From assembly GCA_033763795.1 (NCBI GenBank), contig JANRJV010000055.1, positions 23,106 through 87,105 on the forward strand: 64,000 nucleotides of DNA. Direction: 5' to 3'. This stretch comes from JAEUIV01 sp033763795 (lineage in GTDB: Bacteria > Planctomycetota > Phycisphaerae > Phycisphaerales > UBA1924). The notes beneath the pieces are model-generated. The model worked only from the letters and a program-made list of their open reading frames with translations, was not told the origin of the DNA and did not search any database. Positions within the stretch are counted from its first letter, which is position 1. Every line of letters starts with the position of its first letter. Of this stretch, positions 9,005 to 18,192 are shown in pieces. Made by a program: the position numbers and the translations under genes.

Positions 9005-9076
9005 AGCCGCCGGCGGGACTTGAACCCGCAACCTCGAGATTACAAATCACGTGCTCTGCCATTGAGCTACAGCGGC
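9005..9076 (-). tRNA. tRNA-Thr (TGT)
   Basis: On the minus strand the acceptor stem pairs GCCGCTG with CGGCGGC (one G-T pair). The anticodon loop is TTTGTAA (anticodon TGT, Thr) and the T-arm carries GGTTCAAGTCC. CCA is not encoded. It lies between tRNA-Val and tRNA-Tyr with no separate promoter visible, so it is probably co-transcribed with tRNA-Val. Confidence 0.95.
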
Positions 9077-9163
9077 CTGGCGGGTTGTCCGCGCCTCGGC
9101 GGGCGTGGAGCCGCGCTGCCCGATGGGGAGTTCGCGGGGGGCGCGAACGCGTGCGAGCAGGAA

Positions 9164-9237
9164 TGGGCGATAGTGGGCTCGAACCACTGACCTCATCGAT
9201 GTCAACGATGCGCGCTAGCCAACTGCGCCAATCGCCC
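9164..9237 (-). tRNA. tRNA-Val (GAC)
   Basis: On the minus strand the gene starts GGGCGAT and ends ATCGCCC plus A. The anticodon loop reads TTGACAT (anticodon GAC, Val), the D-loop contains AGTTGGCTAGC, and the T-loop GGTTCGAGCCC. It is the first gene of the Val-Thr-Tyr cluster. Confidence 0.95.
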
Positions 9238-9249
9238 TTTGAGCGGAGA

Positions 9250-9278
9250 AGTATAGCCGAAGGACGGTGGCCGTCCAA
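9250..9278 (-). promoter_or_regulatory. Candidate sigma70-type promoter of the tRNA cluster
   Basis: The minus strand carries TTGGAC (9278-9273), a 17-base spacer, then TATACT (9255-9250), ending 13 bases before the 5' end of tRNA-Val. Spacing and position fit a promoter for the Val-Thr-Tyr cluster. Confidence 0.5.
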
Positions 9279-9345
9279 GGCGTGGAGGGGTGGAAGCGGT
9301 GGGGGCGGTGCGGCGTGCGTGGGGGCGGAGGCCGGGCTGTGCGGT

Positions 9346-9384
9346 GCAAAAAAGAAAGCGCCGCGGAGGGTTGCTCCGCGGCGC
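9346..9384 (-). terminator. Rho-independent terminator of the 9429-14003 gene
   Basis: A perfect 11-bp stem (GCGCCGCGGAG / CTCCGCGGCGC, 9358-9368 and 9374-9384, 5-base loop) is followed on the minus strand by TTTCTTTTTTGC. It lies 45 bases past the stop codon of the giant secreted protein. Confidence 0.85.
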
Positions 9385-9428
9385 GAGAGTGCTAGACGAT
9401 CTTCAGTGGGACGAGGCCCGCTGAAGGC

Positions 9429-12400
9429 TTAGTCGCAGTTGTCGAGGAAGTTGCCCAGGACGTTGCTGACGTCGGCGAAGTTGACCTGGCCGTCGCAGTT
9501 GGCGTCGCCAACGGAGGTTCCGTTGGGGTTGGCGGGCTGGTTGAAGTTGGCGAGGACGGCGCTGATGTCAGCGAAGTCCACGTCAGCAGCGGGGGTGCCG
9601 TTGGTCGTCTTCGAGGCGTTGCCCTGGCAGCAGACAGGAGCGCAGTTGGGGGTGCCCGCGAGGGCGAGGCTGACGCTCTTGTTGCCGGTGAGGAAGGACG
9701 CGTCGATGGCGATGTTGCGGCCGTTGAGGCCGGTCTCGTCCTCAACGCCGACGAAGGCTTCGGCCTGATCGCCGTCGAGGGTGGAGATGTCGGCGAGGTT
9801 CATGAGAGTGCTGAAGGAGCCGTAGCGGAACTCGATGGAGTTGGAGGGACGCTTGAGGACGACCTGGAAGTTCGCGCGACCGGCGAAGTCTTCCTGGCGG
9901 GCCATGTTGCGCCACTCGATGATGGTCTCAGAGACCTGCACGTCGGGCGAGTTGCGGATCCAGATCTCGGCGCCCGGAGCCTGGGGGTTCCAGTCGTGGA
10001 AGAAGGGGGCGACGATGGCGTTGGGGTTGCCCTTGTAGGGGAAGGCTTCGGGAGCGCCGGCGCCGGTGAGGGGATCGGTGAGATCCGCGCCGAAGACGAC
10101 GTAGCCGTTGGAGGCGACGGCGATCTGCGCCGGGGTGTAGCTGCGGCCGAAGAGCTTGAAGTTGGCGCCCATGTTGGTGGCGACGACGCTGTCGTCCTCG
10201 AAACCAGTGAGCTGGGTGGCGTTGGGGGTGTTAGCGATGGAGGTGAAGGCGTGGTTGGCGAAGGCGGTGTTGGAGTAGGTATCGCCGCAGAGGGTGCCGG
10301 CGACCCAGCCGGAGCCGCCGAGGGTGGTGCAGTCGGCCTGAGTAGCGGTCACGCAGTCGGTGCCGACGCAGCAGGAGCCCAGCGGGGTGAGGTTGATGGA
10401 GATCTGGTAGGCGAGCTGGTTGTTGCAGTCATAGCTGGAGGTGGAGAGGCCGTTCTCGCGGCTGCCGGGGGAGACGATGATGGAGTAGGTGCCGGCGTTG
10501 AGGTAGAGGACGCCGTCGCTGCCGTTGGTGCAGTTGCCCGCATCGACGGCGCCGAGGACGTTGAGGGGGAACTCGTCGTCGTAGCAGTTGGCGCCCGCGA
10601 CGCCGGTCTCGGCGACCTGGAGACGGACGGGGCCGTCGGCCCGGCCGCGGTAGTTCAGGCGAGCGGGGGCGTTGATGGTGAAGGTCCAGTAGTCCTGGTC
10701 GATGGTGAAGACGTCGTAGAGAGGAGCGGGGTCGTAGATGGTGAAGAGGGTGCCGGACTGGGGCACGTTGTCGGCGATGGCGCCGGTGGTGAAGGGATCA
10801 CCGAGGCAGCCGTCGTTCTCGCTGGCGAGGCACTCGTTGGTGGCTTCGCGGGACGAGAGGACGCAGGTCTCGGTCTCGGTGGGAGCGGGGATGGGGTTCG
10901 CCGAGCAGTCGGGAACCGGGGTGGTCTCGAGGATGACGTTGTAGCGGGAGAGGCCGTCGTCGGAGGCCGCGCAGCGGACCTGGCCGAAGATCTGACCACC
11001 GCCGAAGGCGTCGGTGGCGAAGACGACGACGATGTAACGGTTTCCGCCGCCGGTGAGGACGACGATGTCGTCAGCGGTGGCGGTGTCCTCGACGCAATTG
11101 CCGCGGGTGGCGGCGGTGGCGAGGGTGATGCCGTCCTGGGTGCAGTCCTCGTTGGTGATCTGAGCGGCGAAGGCGCCGCCCGACTCGATCTTCAGGCGGG
11201 CGACGACGTCGCTGCCATCGATCTGGATCTTGTAGTAGTCGAAGTCGACGCTGCCGCCGGCGTCGCTGACGGTCTGGTCGATCTTGCCGGCGACCCACTG
11301 GTTGGCCGGCATGCGGAGGAACTCGCCGTTGGTGATGGTGGTAGCGAAGCAGCCACCCTTGCGGGCGTTGTTGACGATGTCGTTATCGATGCAGTCCTCG
11401 CCCTCGGTGAACCCGTCGTCGCCGCCGGTGCCGTCGAAGGTGGGCAGAGCGGTTGCGCCGAGCTGGGTGCTCTCGAAAGCGGTGCCCGAGCGGAAGGGGA
11501 CCGCGGGGCAGAGGGCGAAATCGGTGGCCTGGCGGAGGCGGAGCCAGTAACGGCTCTTGGTTCCGCAGGGGTAGCCTTCGCCGCCCGAGGCGGTGCTGAA
11601 GGTCTGGAGGCCCACGGTGTTGCCGGGGGCGGTGCCGGTCTGGCCGGTGCCGGCGGACTCGAAGTAGTGGACGCGGGTGAAGGTCTGCCCGCAGAAGGCG
11701 ATGGCGTTGGCGTGGATGGTCAGACGGAAGGCCGGGGTGCAGTCAGAGAAGTCGAAGAGGCCGGCGAAGTTGAAGAAGTTGAGCTGGAAGGGGCCTTCGC
11801 CCTGGAACTCCCACTGGACGATCGAGCGAGCGCCCGGGAGGGCCTCGAAGAGGTGCCAGTCGAAGTCGCGGGCCTGGGTCTGCGACCAGACGGTGCCGGT
11901 GATGACTTCGTCGAGGTTGATGGTGCCGTAGCGGCGGTCCTCACCCGCGGGCGGGTTGAGATTGCAACCGTTGTTGAAGAGGCCGCTGTTGGCGGGAGGA
12001 GCGACGACCAAGCAGGGCTCGGTCACGGTGGTGCCGGGGCCGTTGGTGTTCTCGCCGCGCTCGACGTTGGCGCCGGCGGGGATCTCGAAGTCGCAGGGCT
12101 CGCCGCAGGGCTGGTTCTCGCAGCAGGGGATGGGCTGGTTGTTGGTAGCGCGGACCTCGCGGAGGAGGAGGGCGAAGTCGCCGGTGGCGGTGCCGAAGCC
12201 GTCGACCTGGATGTAGTAGGTCACGCCCTGCCGAGCGCAGAACTGGAGCTCGGACTGAGCGATGGTGAGGCTCTTGTCGTCCTGAGCGGCGATGCAGGAG
12301 ATGCCGGCGCCGGAGGCGTCGCACGAGCCGCAGTAGACGGCGAGCTCGGTGTCGAAGGCGGTTCCGGCGATCTGGTTGTCGGTGGAGATGAGGACGCGGT

Positions 12401-14003
12401 TGCCGCGGCCCGTGAGGCGGTACCACACGGAGCGGGAGGCGTTGGCGGCCGAGTCATAGAAGACGCCGGCGTCGGGGCATCCGGTGACGTTGCCTTCGAT
12501 GTTGGCGGTGCGGGTCTGGCCGGCGCGGAGGGCGCCGAGCTCAGAGGCGAAGCCGGTGCCGGCGGGGTCCGCGGGCACATCGATGGCGCCGACGCAGGTG
12601 TCGTTGGCGGGGATCGGGATGGGGCAGTCGACGTTGATGGTGTAGATGCCCTGGTCGACGGCGTCGAAGGAGCTGACGCGGATGTAGAGGTTCTGGTTCT
12701 GGCCGCCGTTGGGCAGCGTGTTGAGGCTGGTGAGGTTGACCTCGGAGAATCCGGCGACGCAGGCGTCGTCGGAGCAGCCGATCTGGGTGAGGTTGTTGAT
12801 GTTGACGCCGTTGGCGGGGACGGTCAGGCGGTAGACCTGCAGGAACGAGTCGCCGCCGGAGAGGCCGCCCTCGAGATCCGTGTTGCAGAGCTGGATCTTG
12901 GCGGAGGTGTTGGGGTTGGGGTTGAGGCGGAACCAGACGTCGCCGCTGGTGCGGTCGGGCTCGAGGCTCGACTTGCGGCAGGGGACGGGGTCCAGCGAGC
13001 GCTGGTGGATGGCGTAGGTGTTATCGAAGGGGGGTTCCTGCGCGTTGCAGGCGAGGGGCTCGGCGCCCGAGATGTTGTCGTTGGCCGGGGGGGGACGATC
13101 GACGCAGGAGCCGATGTCGTTGGAGGGGGCCAGCTGGACGGCGGCGTTGGTGAAGCCGATGCCCATCATGACGTCGAGGTTGAGGAAGTGGGTGTTGTCG
13201 TAGGCGGGGTCGATGCGGTTGTTGCGGCGCAGCGAGGAGCGGTTGCCCTCGGTGAGCTGCGAGGCCTCGTTGTCGAGGGTCGACTCGTAGGAGTATCCCA
13301 GGGTGAAGAAGCAGTTGAGGGGGGTGGTGAAGTAGAACTCGGCGAAGTAGCAGGTGCCGGCAACGACGTTGACGGCGGTGTGCGACTGGCTGAGGTTGAA
13401 CTTGATGCAGAGCTCGTCGAGGTTGATGAAGATGCCGACGGGGAGGCCGGTGGTTCCCTGGGCGGCGGTCATGGTGCCGTCTTCGGTGCGGAAGGTGGCG
13501 ATGAGGGTGCCCGGGAGGCCGGTGACGGTGTCGTAGTTGTAGAAGGCGACGGTCCAGTTGTGGGGCGACGGATTGGCGTCGCTGGTGCAGGCGTCGGAGT
13601 TGAAGTAGCCGCGGATCTCGACGGAGTTGACGCGGCCGTTCTGCGTCGGGGTGAAGTCGTCGGCGGTGAAGAGGCGGTCGAGGTTGAAGTCACCGAGGAT
13701 GGCCGACGCGTAGGGGTCGTTTCCGGGGGGACGGTCGTAGCTGTTGGCGTCGCCCAGTGTGCAGGGGCTGACGCGAGCGCCGCCCTGGGGGACGTTCTCG
13801 GGGTCGCCGCCCGGGACGACGAAGACGTCGAGCGGGTTCTTGGCGATCTCGTTCTCCCAGAACGGGGAGACGTTGCTCACCTGGCGCTTGGCGAGGGGAG
13901 CTTCCTTGACATTCTCAGCAGCGGCGGTCGAGAGGCCAACACACAGGCCCGCGACGCAGCCGACCGTCCGAAGCAACGTTCGGACTTGACACCGGTAATC
14001 CAC
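9429..14003 (-). CDS. Giant secreted multidomain protein with the shared C-terminal module
   Basis: A 1524-residue exported protein of unknown function. I place the start at GTG 14003 because AGGAGGT lies five bases upstream and a signal peptide follows directly (LLRTVGCVAGLCVGLSTAAA). An in-frame ATG at 14168 would add 55 residues without signal character. The body contains repeated Cys-containing beta-sandwich-like segments, with parallel VWFRL and VWYRL motifs near residues 355 and 525 that resemble pre-peptidase-type adhesion domains. Near residue 1210 there is a Cys-rich GSCCVG...C motif. The final 68 residues (1457-1524) match the end of the protein at 1124-4288 at 51 of 68 positions. 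Surface or matrix function is inferred. Confidence 0.85.
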   Translation of the reverse strand: MDYRCQVRTLLRTVGCVAGLCVGLSTAAAENVKEAPLAKRQVSNVSPFWENEIAKNPLDVFVVPGGDPENVPQGGARVSPCTLGDANSYDRPPGNDPYASAILGDFNLDRLFTADDFTPTQNGRVNSVEIRGYFNSDACTSDANPSPHNWTVAFYNYDTVTGLPGTLIATFRTEDGTMTAAQGTTGLPVGIFINLDELCIKFNLSQSHTAVNVVAGTCYFAEFYFTTPLNCFFTLGYSYESTLDNEASQLTEGNRSSLRRNNRIDPAYDNTHFLNLDVMMGIGFTNAAVQLAPSNDIGSCVDRPPPANDNISGAEPLACNAQEPPFDNTYAIHQRSLDPVPCRKSSLEPDRTSGDVWFRLNPNPNTSAKIQLCNTDLEGGLSGGDSFLQVYRLTVPANGVNINNLTQIGCSDDACVAGFSEVNLTSLNTLPNGGQNQNLYIRVSSFDAVDQGIYTINVDCPIPIPANDTCVGAIDVPADPAGTGFASELGALRAGQTRTANIEGNVTGCPDAGVFYDSAANASRSVWYRLTGRGNRVLISTDNQIAGTAFDTELAVYCGSCDASGAGISCIAAQDDKSLTIAQSELQFCARQGVTYYIQVDGFGTATGDFALLLREVRATNNQPIPCCENQPCGEPCDFEIPAGANVERGENTNGPGTTVTEPCLVVAPPANSGLFNNGCNLNPPAGEDRRYGTINLDEVITGTVWSQTQARDFDWHLFEALPGARSIVQWEFQGEGPFQLNFFNFAGLFDFSDCTPAFRLTIHANAIAFCGQTFTRVHYFESAGTGQTGTAPGNTVGLQTFSTASGGEGYPCGTKSRYWLRLRQATDFALCPAVPFRSGTAFESTQLGATALPTFDGTGGDDGFTEGEDCIDNDIVNNARKGGCFATTITNGEFLRMPANQWVAGKIDQTVSDAGGSVDFDYYKIQIDGSDVVARLKIESGGAFAAQITNEDCTQDGITLATAATRGNCVEDTATADDIVVLTGGGNRYIVVVFATDAFGGGQIFGQVRCAASDDGLSRYNVILETTPVPDCSANPIPAPTETETCVLSSREATNECLASENDGCLGDPFTTGAIADNVPQSGTLFTIYDPAPLYDVFTIDQDYWTFTINAPARLNYRGRADGPVRLQVAETGVAGANCYDDEFPLNVLGAVDAGNCTNGSDGVLYLNAGTYSIIVSPGSRENGLSTSSYDCNNQLAYQISINLTPLGSCCVGTDCVTATQADCTTLGGSGWVAGTLCGDTYSNTAFANHAFTSIANTPNATQLTGFEDDSVVATNMGANFKLFGRSYTPAQIAVASNGYVVFGADLTDPLTGAGAPEAFPYKGNPNAIVAPFFHDWNPQAPGAEIWIRNSPDVQVSETIIEWRNMARQEDFAGRANFQVVLKRPSNSIEFRYGSFSTLMNLADISTLDGDQAEAFVGVEDETGLNGRNIAIDASFLTGNKSVSLALAGTPNCAPVCCQGNASKTTNGTPAADVDFADISAVLANFNQPANPNGTSVGDANCDGQVNFADVSNVLGNFLDNCD

Positions 14004-14525
14004 GCAACACCTCCTCTTCTCCTCAGTGTGCCTCACGGGCGAGATGAACCGCATCCGCCGCGGGAAGGGCGCACTGGAAGACTGGACTCGTTCTTGAAGA
14101 GATACTCGATGAGTTGACGGGGGGCAAGAAGAAACGCACGACTCATTGGATTCCCAGAAATGGCCCATTCAGCCAGCGTTCTCCAGGTTTGCACGCACTA
14201 GGCCGTCGTTCGTTCTGAACCGGGGCGGTTTGAGCGAAGCGGGGCGGCGTTGGAGCGATGGTCGACGGACGCCGGCAAACCTCCTTCCGCGCTTCACGGA
14301 CGCGGGTGCGGGGCACGGCGGCTGACGCCGAACAGAGCCCACGATCCATACGCCCCTGATGGACAACCGGGTCCGAACTTCGGACGTCGGCGGCTGGGCG
14401 TTTCATGGCTGAGCATCGGCGAGTCCGATGGTCCGGAACACCGAAATGAGGCAAAAGAGGTCAAGTTGGCGGGAGGGTCGGCGGGGTCGGTATCCTGCGG
14501 TTCTGACGGGGGATGCGAGAAGTCG
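14004..14525. other. Divergent intergenic region
   Basis: This 522-base gap lies between the minus-strand giant gene and the plus-strand aldehyde dehydrogenase. On the plus strand TATCCT at 14491-14496 lies 29 bases before the ATG at 14526, with TTGGCG upstream at a long 19-base spacing, so it is only a weak promoter candidate. I see no gene; open frames here lack ribosome binding sites and motifs. Confidence 0.4.
14099..14127 (-). promoter_or_regulatory. Candidate promoter of the giant secreted protein gene
   Basis: The minus strand shows TTGCCC (14127-14122), a 17-base spacer and TATCTC (14104-14099), about 95 bases upstream of the GTG start at 14003. Spacing is ideal but the -10 hexamer is a weak match, so this is tentative. 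Confidence 0.3.
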
Positions 14526-16088
14526 ATGGCGGGGACCCCGAAACCATTTTTCGTAGCCGGGCGGGCGCAGACGGCCCCGGGCCTGCTGGCGGTGCTGAAC
14601 AAGCACAAGGGCGCGGAGCTGGCGACGGTGTGCGTGCCGACGGCGGAGGCGGTGGACCGGGCGCTGACGGCGGCGGTGGGGGCGGTGGACGCGCTGCGGA
14701 CGCTGCCGGCCTACCGGCGGTCGGAGGCGCTGTTCCACGTTGCGCGGCGACTGCGGGAGCGGGCGGAAGAGGTGGCGCGGATCGTGTGCGGGGAGGTGGG
14801 CAAGCCGATCGGTGACGCGCGGAACGAGGTTGCGCGGGCGATCGACACGCTGCGGTTATCGGGCGAAGAGGCGACGCGGCTGACGGGCGAGTACCTGCCG
14901 CTGGACAGCTCGGCGCGGGGGGAGAACACCGAGGCGATCGTCAAGCGGGTGCCGGCGGGGGTGTGTTCGTTCATCACGCCCTTCAACTTTCCGCTGAACC
15001 TTGCGGCGCACAAGATCGGGCCGGCGCTGGCGGCGGGGTGCCCGTTCGTGCTGAAGCCCGACCCGCGGACGCCGCTGAGCGCACTGGTGCTGGCGGAGAT
15101 GCTGGCGGAGACGGACCTGCCGGCGGGGTCGTTCAGCGTGCTTCCGGTGACGGACGAGACGGCGCGGGACATGTTCGTGACGGACGAGCGGATCCGGGTG
15201 CTGTCGTTCACGGGGTCTTCGCGGGTGGGGTGGGAGCTGCGTTCGCGGGCGGGGAACAAGAAGGTTCTGCTGGAGCTGGGGGGGAACGCGGCGTGCATCA
15301 TCGACGCGCCGATCAGCCGGACGGACCTCGAGCGGATCGCGGACCGCGTGTGCTACGGGTGCTTCGCGCTGGCGGGGCAGTCGTGCATCAGCGTGCAGCG
15401 GATCCTTGTGCAGCGGACGATCTACGACGCGGTGCTGGAGGCGATCGTGTCGCGAGCGAAGCAGATCCGGGCGGGTGATCCACTGGATGAGTCGACGGCG
15501 ATCGGGCCCATGATCAGCGTGGAAGCGGCCGAGCGGGTCGAGAGATGGATCGACGAGGCGGTGAAAGCGGGGGCGCTGATCCGGACGGGCGGTCAGCGGG
15601 TGGGGGCGTTCATGGAGCCCACGCTTGTTGAGAACGCGCCGGCGCAGAGCAAGCTGGTGTGCGACGAGGTGTTCGGGCCCGTGGCGGTGATCCAGCCGTT
15701 TGATTCGTTCGACGAGGCGCTGGCGTCGATCAACGCGGGGAAGTACGGGCTGCAGACGGGGGTGTTCACGGCGAGCCTTACGCACGCGCTGCGGGCGTGG
15801 AACGTGCTGAACGTGGGGGGCGTGATCGTGAACGACGTGCCGTCGTCGCGGATGGACGCGATGCCCTACGGGGGTGTGAAGGAGTCGGGTCTGGGGCGCG
15901 AGGGCGTGCGGTACGCGGTGCAGGAGTTCACGGAGCTGCGGACGCTGGTGCTGCGGAACGTGGGCAGGCCGCGGCGCGAGAAGCGGGATGCTGCGGCGGG
16001 GAGCGACCCCAAGGGCGACTCGCGGGCGATCCTGTCGGATTCGATGTCGTACGCGGACGCCAAGAGCCTGAGCGACACGGCGACGTGA
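14526..16088 (+). CDS. Aldehyde dehydrogenase family protein
   Basis: A 520-residue NAD(P)-dependent aldehyde dehydrogenase that oxidises an aldehyde to the acid. The family signatures are all present: TPFNFPLNL near residue 155, the coenzyme-binding FTGSSRVG near 230, the general-base Glu250 in LLELGGN, and the catalytic Cys287 in GQSCISVQRI. EVFGPVAVIQPF and a GGVKESGLGREG segment follow toward the C-terminus. The start at ATG 14526 gives a normal family length; a longer reading frame begins at 14250, but its first 92 residues look random. The sequence is closest in style to the lactaldehyde/succinate-semialdehyde branch, but the substrate cannot be fixed. It is followed closely by the M2 peptidase. 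Confidence 0.9.
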   Translation: MAGTPKPFFVAGRAQTAPGLLAVLNKHKGAELATVCVPTAEAVDRALTAAVGAVDALRTLPAYRRSEALFHVARRLRERAEEVARIVCGEVGKPIGDARNEVARAIDTLRLSGEEATRLTGEYLPLDSSARGENTEAIVKRVPAGVCSFITPFNFPLNLAAHKIGPALAAGCPFVLKPDPRTPLSALVLAEMLAETDLPAGSFSVLPVTDETARDMFVTDERIRVLSFTGSSRVGWELRSRAGNKKVLLELGGNAACIIDAPISRTDLERIADRVCYGCFALAGQSCISVQRILVQRTIYDAVLEAIVSRAKQIRAGDPLDESTAIGPMISVEAAERVERWIDEAVKAGALIRTGGQRVGAFMEPTLVENAPAQSKLVCDEVFGPVAVIQPFDSFDEALASINAGKYGLQTGVFTASLTHALRAWNVLNVGGVIVNDVPSSRMDAMPYGGVKESGLGREGVRYAVQEFTELRTLVLRNVGRPRREKRDAAAGSDPKGDSRAILSDSMSYADAKSLSDTAT

Positions 16089-16182
16089 CGCGGGGTGACG
16101 CGGCGTAGAGTGATGCGGACCGGTGGGGCGCGGCCCGCGCGGCGGCGGGCGGCGGTGCAGCCAACGCCTGAGGAGCCCCACG

Positions 16183-18072
16183 ATGAAGCAGGATGGAATG
16201 TCCCGTCGGGACGCGATCAAGTCGGCGACGGCGGTGGCGATCGGCGCGGCGGCGGGCGGTCCGGCGGCGCTGGCGGCGGGGGCCGGTGCGGCGGGCGCCG
16301 GCGGGGGCGGTGCGGGGGGCGGGGGCGGCGGGCTGGCTGAGAGGGCGCGGGCGTTTCTGGCGGACTACAACGCGCGGTATCAGCTGCTGTATTACGCGGC
16401 GTCGCAAGCGCAGTGGGCGGCGAGCACGGACGTTTCGGACGCGAACACGCGGGCGTCGATCGCGGCGGCGGGGGCGCTGAACGAGTTCGTGGGCGAGAAG
16501 AGCCGGCTGGAGGTGATTCAGGAGCTGCGGGGCGGCGCGTGGCGGCTGGACCCGCTGACGAACCGGCAGGTGGGTTCGGCGTTCTTCAAGGCGGCGCAGT
16601 ATCCGGGGACGCTGCCCGAGCTGGTGCGGGCGCGGACCGAGGCCGAGGCGCAGCAGAGCGCGGCGCAGGACGGGTACCGGTTCTCGCTGACGCGTCCGGG
16701 GTCGAGCGCGGAGCCGATCACGGCGAACGGGCTGGATGACATTCTTACGTCGTCGCGCGATGTCGAGGAGCGGCGGGCGGCGTGGGAGGCTTCGAAGGAG
16801 ATCGGGGGGGCTCTAAAGCCCGGGCTCGTCACGCTGCGCGATCTGCGGAACCGTTGCGCGCGTGAGCTGGGGTTCAGCTCGTACTTCGGTCTGATGGTGG
16901 GTGAGTACGGGATGACGCCGGCGGAGATGCTGTCGCTGGCGAAGACGGCGATGGAGCAGACGCGGCCGCTTTTCGAGCAGATCCACTGCTTCACGAAGCA
17001 TGCGCTGGCGGAGCGGTACGGCCAGGCGGCGCCGCGACGGATCCCGGCGCACTGGGTTCCCAATCGCTGGGGGCAGCAGTGGGGCGGACTGATCGAGGCG
17101 GCGAACCTGGACCCGCTGTTCACGAGCCGGGAGGCGCGGTGGATGGTGGAGCAGGCGGAGCGGTTCTATGTGTCGATGGGGTTCCCGGCGCTGCCGGCGA
17201 GCTTCTGGGAGAAGAGCGACCTGTGGGACCTGCCGGCGGACTCGCCGCGGAAGAAGAACACGCACGCGAGCGCATGGCACCTGGACCTTGATCACGACGT
17301 GCGTTCGCTGATGAGCGTGAAGGCGAACTACGACTGGTTCACGACGACGCACCACGAGCTGGGCCACATCTATTACTACCTGGCGTACACGGACGCGGGG
17401 GCGCCGCTGCTGCTGCGCGAGGGGGCGAACCGGGCGTTCCACGAGGCGGTGGGCGAGCTGATCGCGCTGGCGTGCAGCCAGAGGCCCTACCTCGCGGAGA
17501 TCGGGGTGCTGGACGCGGCGGGGGCGGCGGCGGCGGAGCGGAACGCGCCGCAGTGGCTGCTGGCGCAGGCGATGGAGGGGAGCAACATCGTGTTCCAGCC
17601 CTGGTCGTGGGGCGTGATGACTGGCTGGGAGCACGACTTCTACGAGAAGGATCTGCCGGCGGACCGGATGAACGCGCGGTGGTGGGAGCTGGTGGCGCAG
17701 ACGCAGGGGATCGACCCGCCCACGCCGCGGGGCGAAGAGCACTGCGACCCGGCGACGAAGACGCACATTAACGACGACCCGGCGGGGTACTACGACTACG
17801 CGGTGTGCTCGCTGATGGTGTATCAGCTGCACGGGTACATCGCGAAGAACATCCTGAAGCAGGACCCGCACAACTGCAACTACTACGGGCGGAAGGACGT
17901 GGGCGAGTATCTGCTGGCGCTGCTCTCGCTGGGGGCGACGCGCGACTGGCGCGAGGTGCTGCGCGATTTCACGGGCGAGGATCTGTCGGCGCGAGCGATG
18001 CTGGAGTATTACGAGCCGCTGATGCCCATGCTGAAGGAGATCAACAAGGGGCGCGACGTGGCGTTCGGGTGA
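16183..18072 (+). CDS. M2 family peptidyl-dipeptidase (ACE-like), Tat-exported
   Basis: A 629-residue zinc peptidase of family M2 (angiotensin-converting-enzyme type), which removes dipeptides from peptide C-termini. The zinc site is clear: H391-E392-L393-G394-H395, with the third ligand E421 in FHEAVGE and the preceding REGAN segment also conserved. The N-terminus begins MKQDGMSRRDAIKSATAVA, a twin-arginine signal, followed by an Ala/Gly-rich stretch, so export to the periplasm in folded form is expected. I chose ATG 16183, preceded by GAGGAG; an in-frame ATG at 16123 has none. Length matches bacterial members. It may share a transcript with the aldehyde dehydrogenase 94 bases upstream. Confidence 0.9.
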   Translation: MKQDGMSRRDAIKSATAVAIGAAAGGPAALAAGAGAAGAGGGGAGGGGGGLAERARAFLADYNARYQLLYYAASQAQWAASTDVSDANTRASIAAAGALNEFVGEKSRLEVIQELRGGAWRLDPLTNRQVGSAFFKAAQYPGTLPELVRARTEAEAQQSAAQDGYRFSLTRPGSSAEPITANGLDDILTSSRDVEERRAAWEASKEIGGALKPGLVTLRDLRNRCARELGFSSYFGLMVGEYGMTPAEMLSLAKTAMEQTRPLFEQIHCFTKHALAERYGQAAPRRIPAHWVPNRWGQQWGGLIEAANLDPLFTSREARWMVEQAERFYVSMGFPALPASFWEKSDLWDLPADSPRKKNTHASAWHLDLDHDVRSLMSVKANYDWFTTTHHELGHIYYYLAYTDAGAPLLLREGANRAFHEAVGELIALACSQRPYLAEIGVLDAAGAAAAERNAPQWLLAQAMEGSNIVFQPWSWGVMTGWEHDFYEKDLPADRMNARWWELVAQTQGIDPPTPRGEEHCDPATKTHINDDPAGYYDYAVCSLMVYQLHGYIAKNILKQDPHNCNYYGRKDVGEYLLALLSLGATRDWREVLRDFTGEDLSARAMLEYYEPLMPMLKEINKGRDVAFG

Positions 18073-18123
18073 GAGCGGCGTCGCGGGGGGCGGCGCGGGG
18101 AACGGGGACGTGAGCGAATAGAA

Positions 18124-18151
18124 AAAGCCAAGGGCGCGGGCCCTTGGCTTT
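18124..18151. terminator. Bidirectional rho-independent terminator
   Basis: A perfect 12-bp stem (AAAGCCAAGGGC / GCCCTTGGCTTT, loop GCGG) lies between convergent genes. A T-rich run follows on the plus strand (TGTTTCTG) and TTTTCT on the minus strand. It should stop transcription of both the M2 peptidase gene and the gene at 18193-19077. Confidence 0.8.
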
Positions 18152-18192
18152 GTTTCTGTCGGTGCTGTCCGTGCTCGCGTGGAGCCCGGGCT

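Noticed and set aside
9996..14117. Long plus-strand open frame antisense to the giant secreted protein
   Set aside because: Same low-complexity Gly/Val/Ala/Glu composition and no motif. The minus-strand gene has clear protein features.
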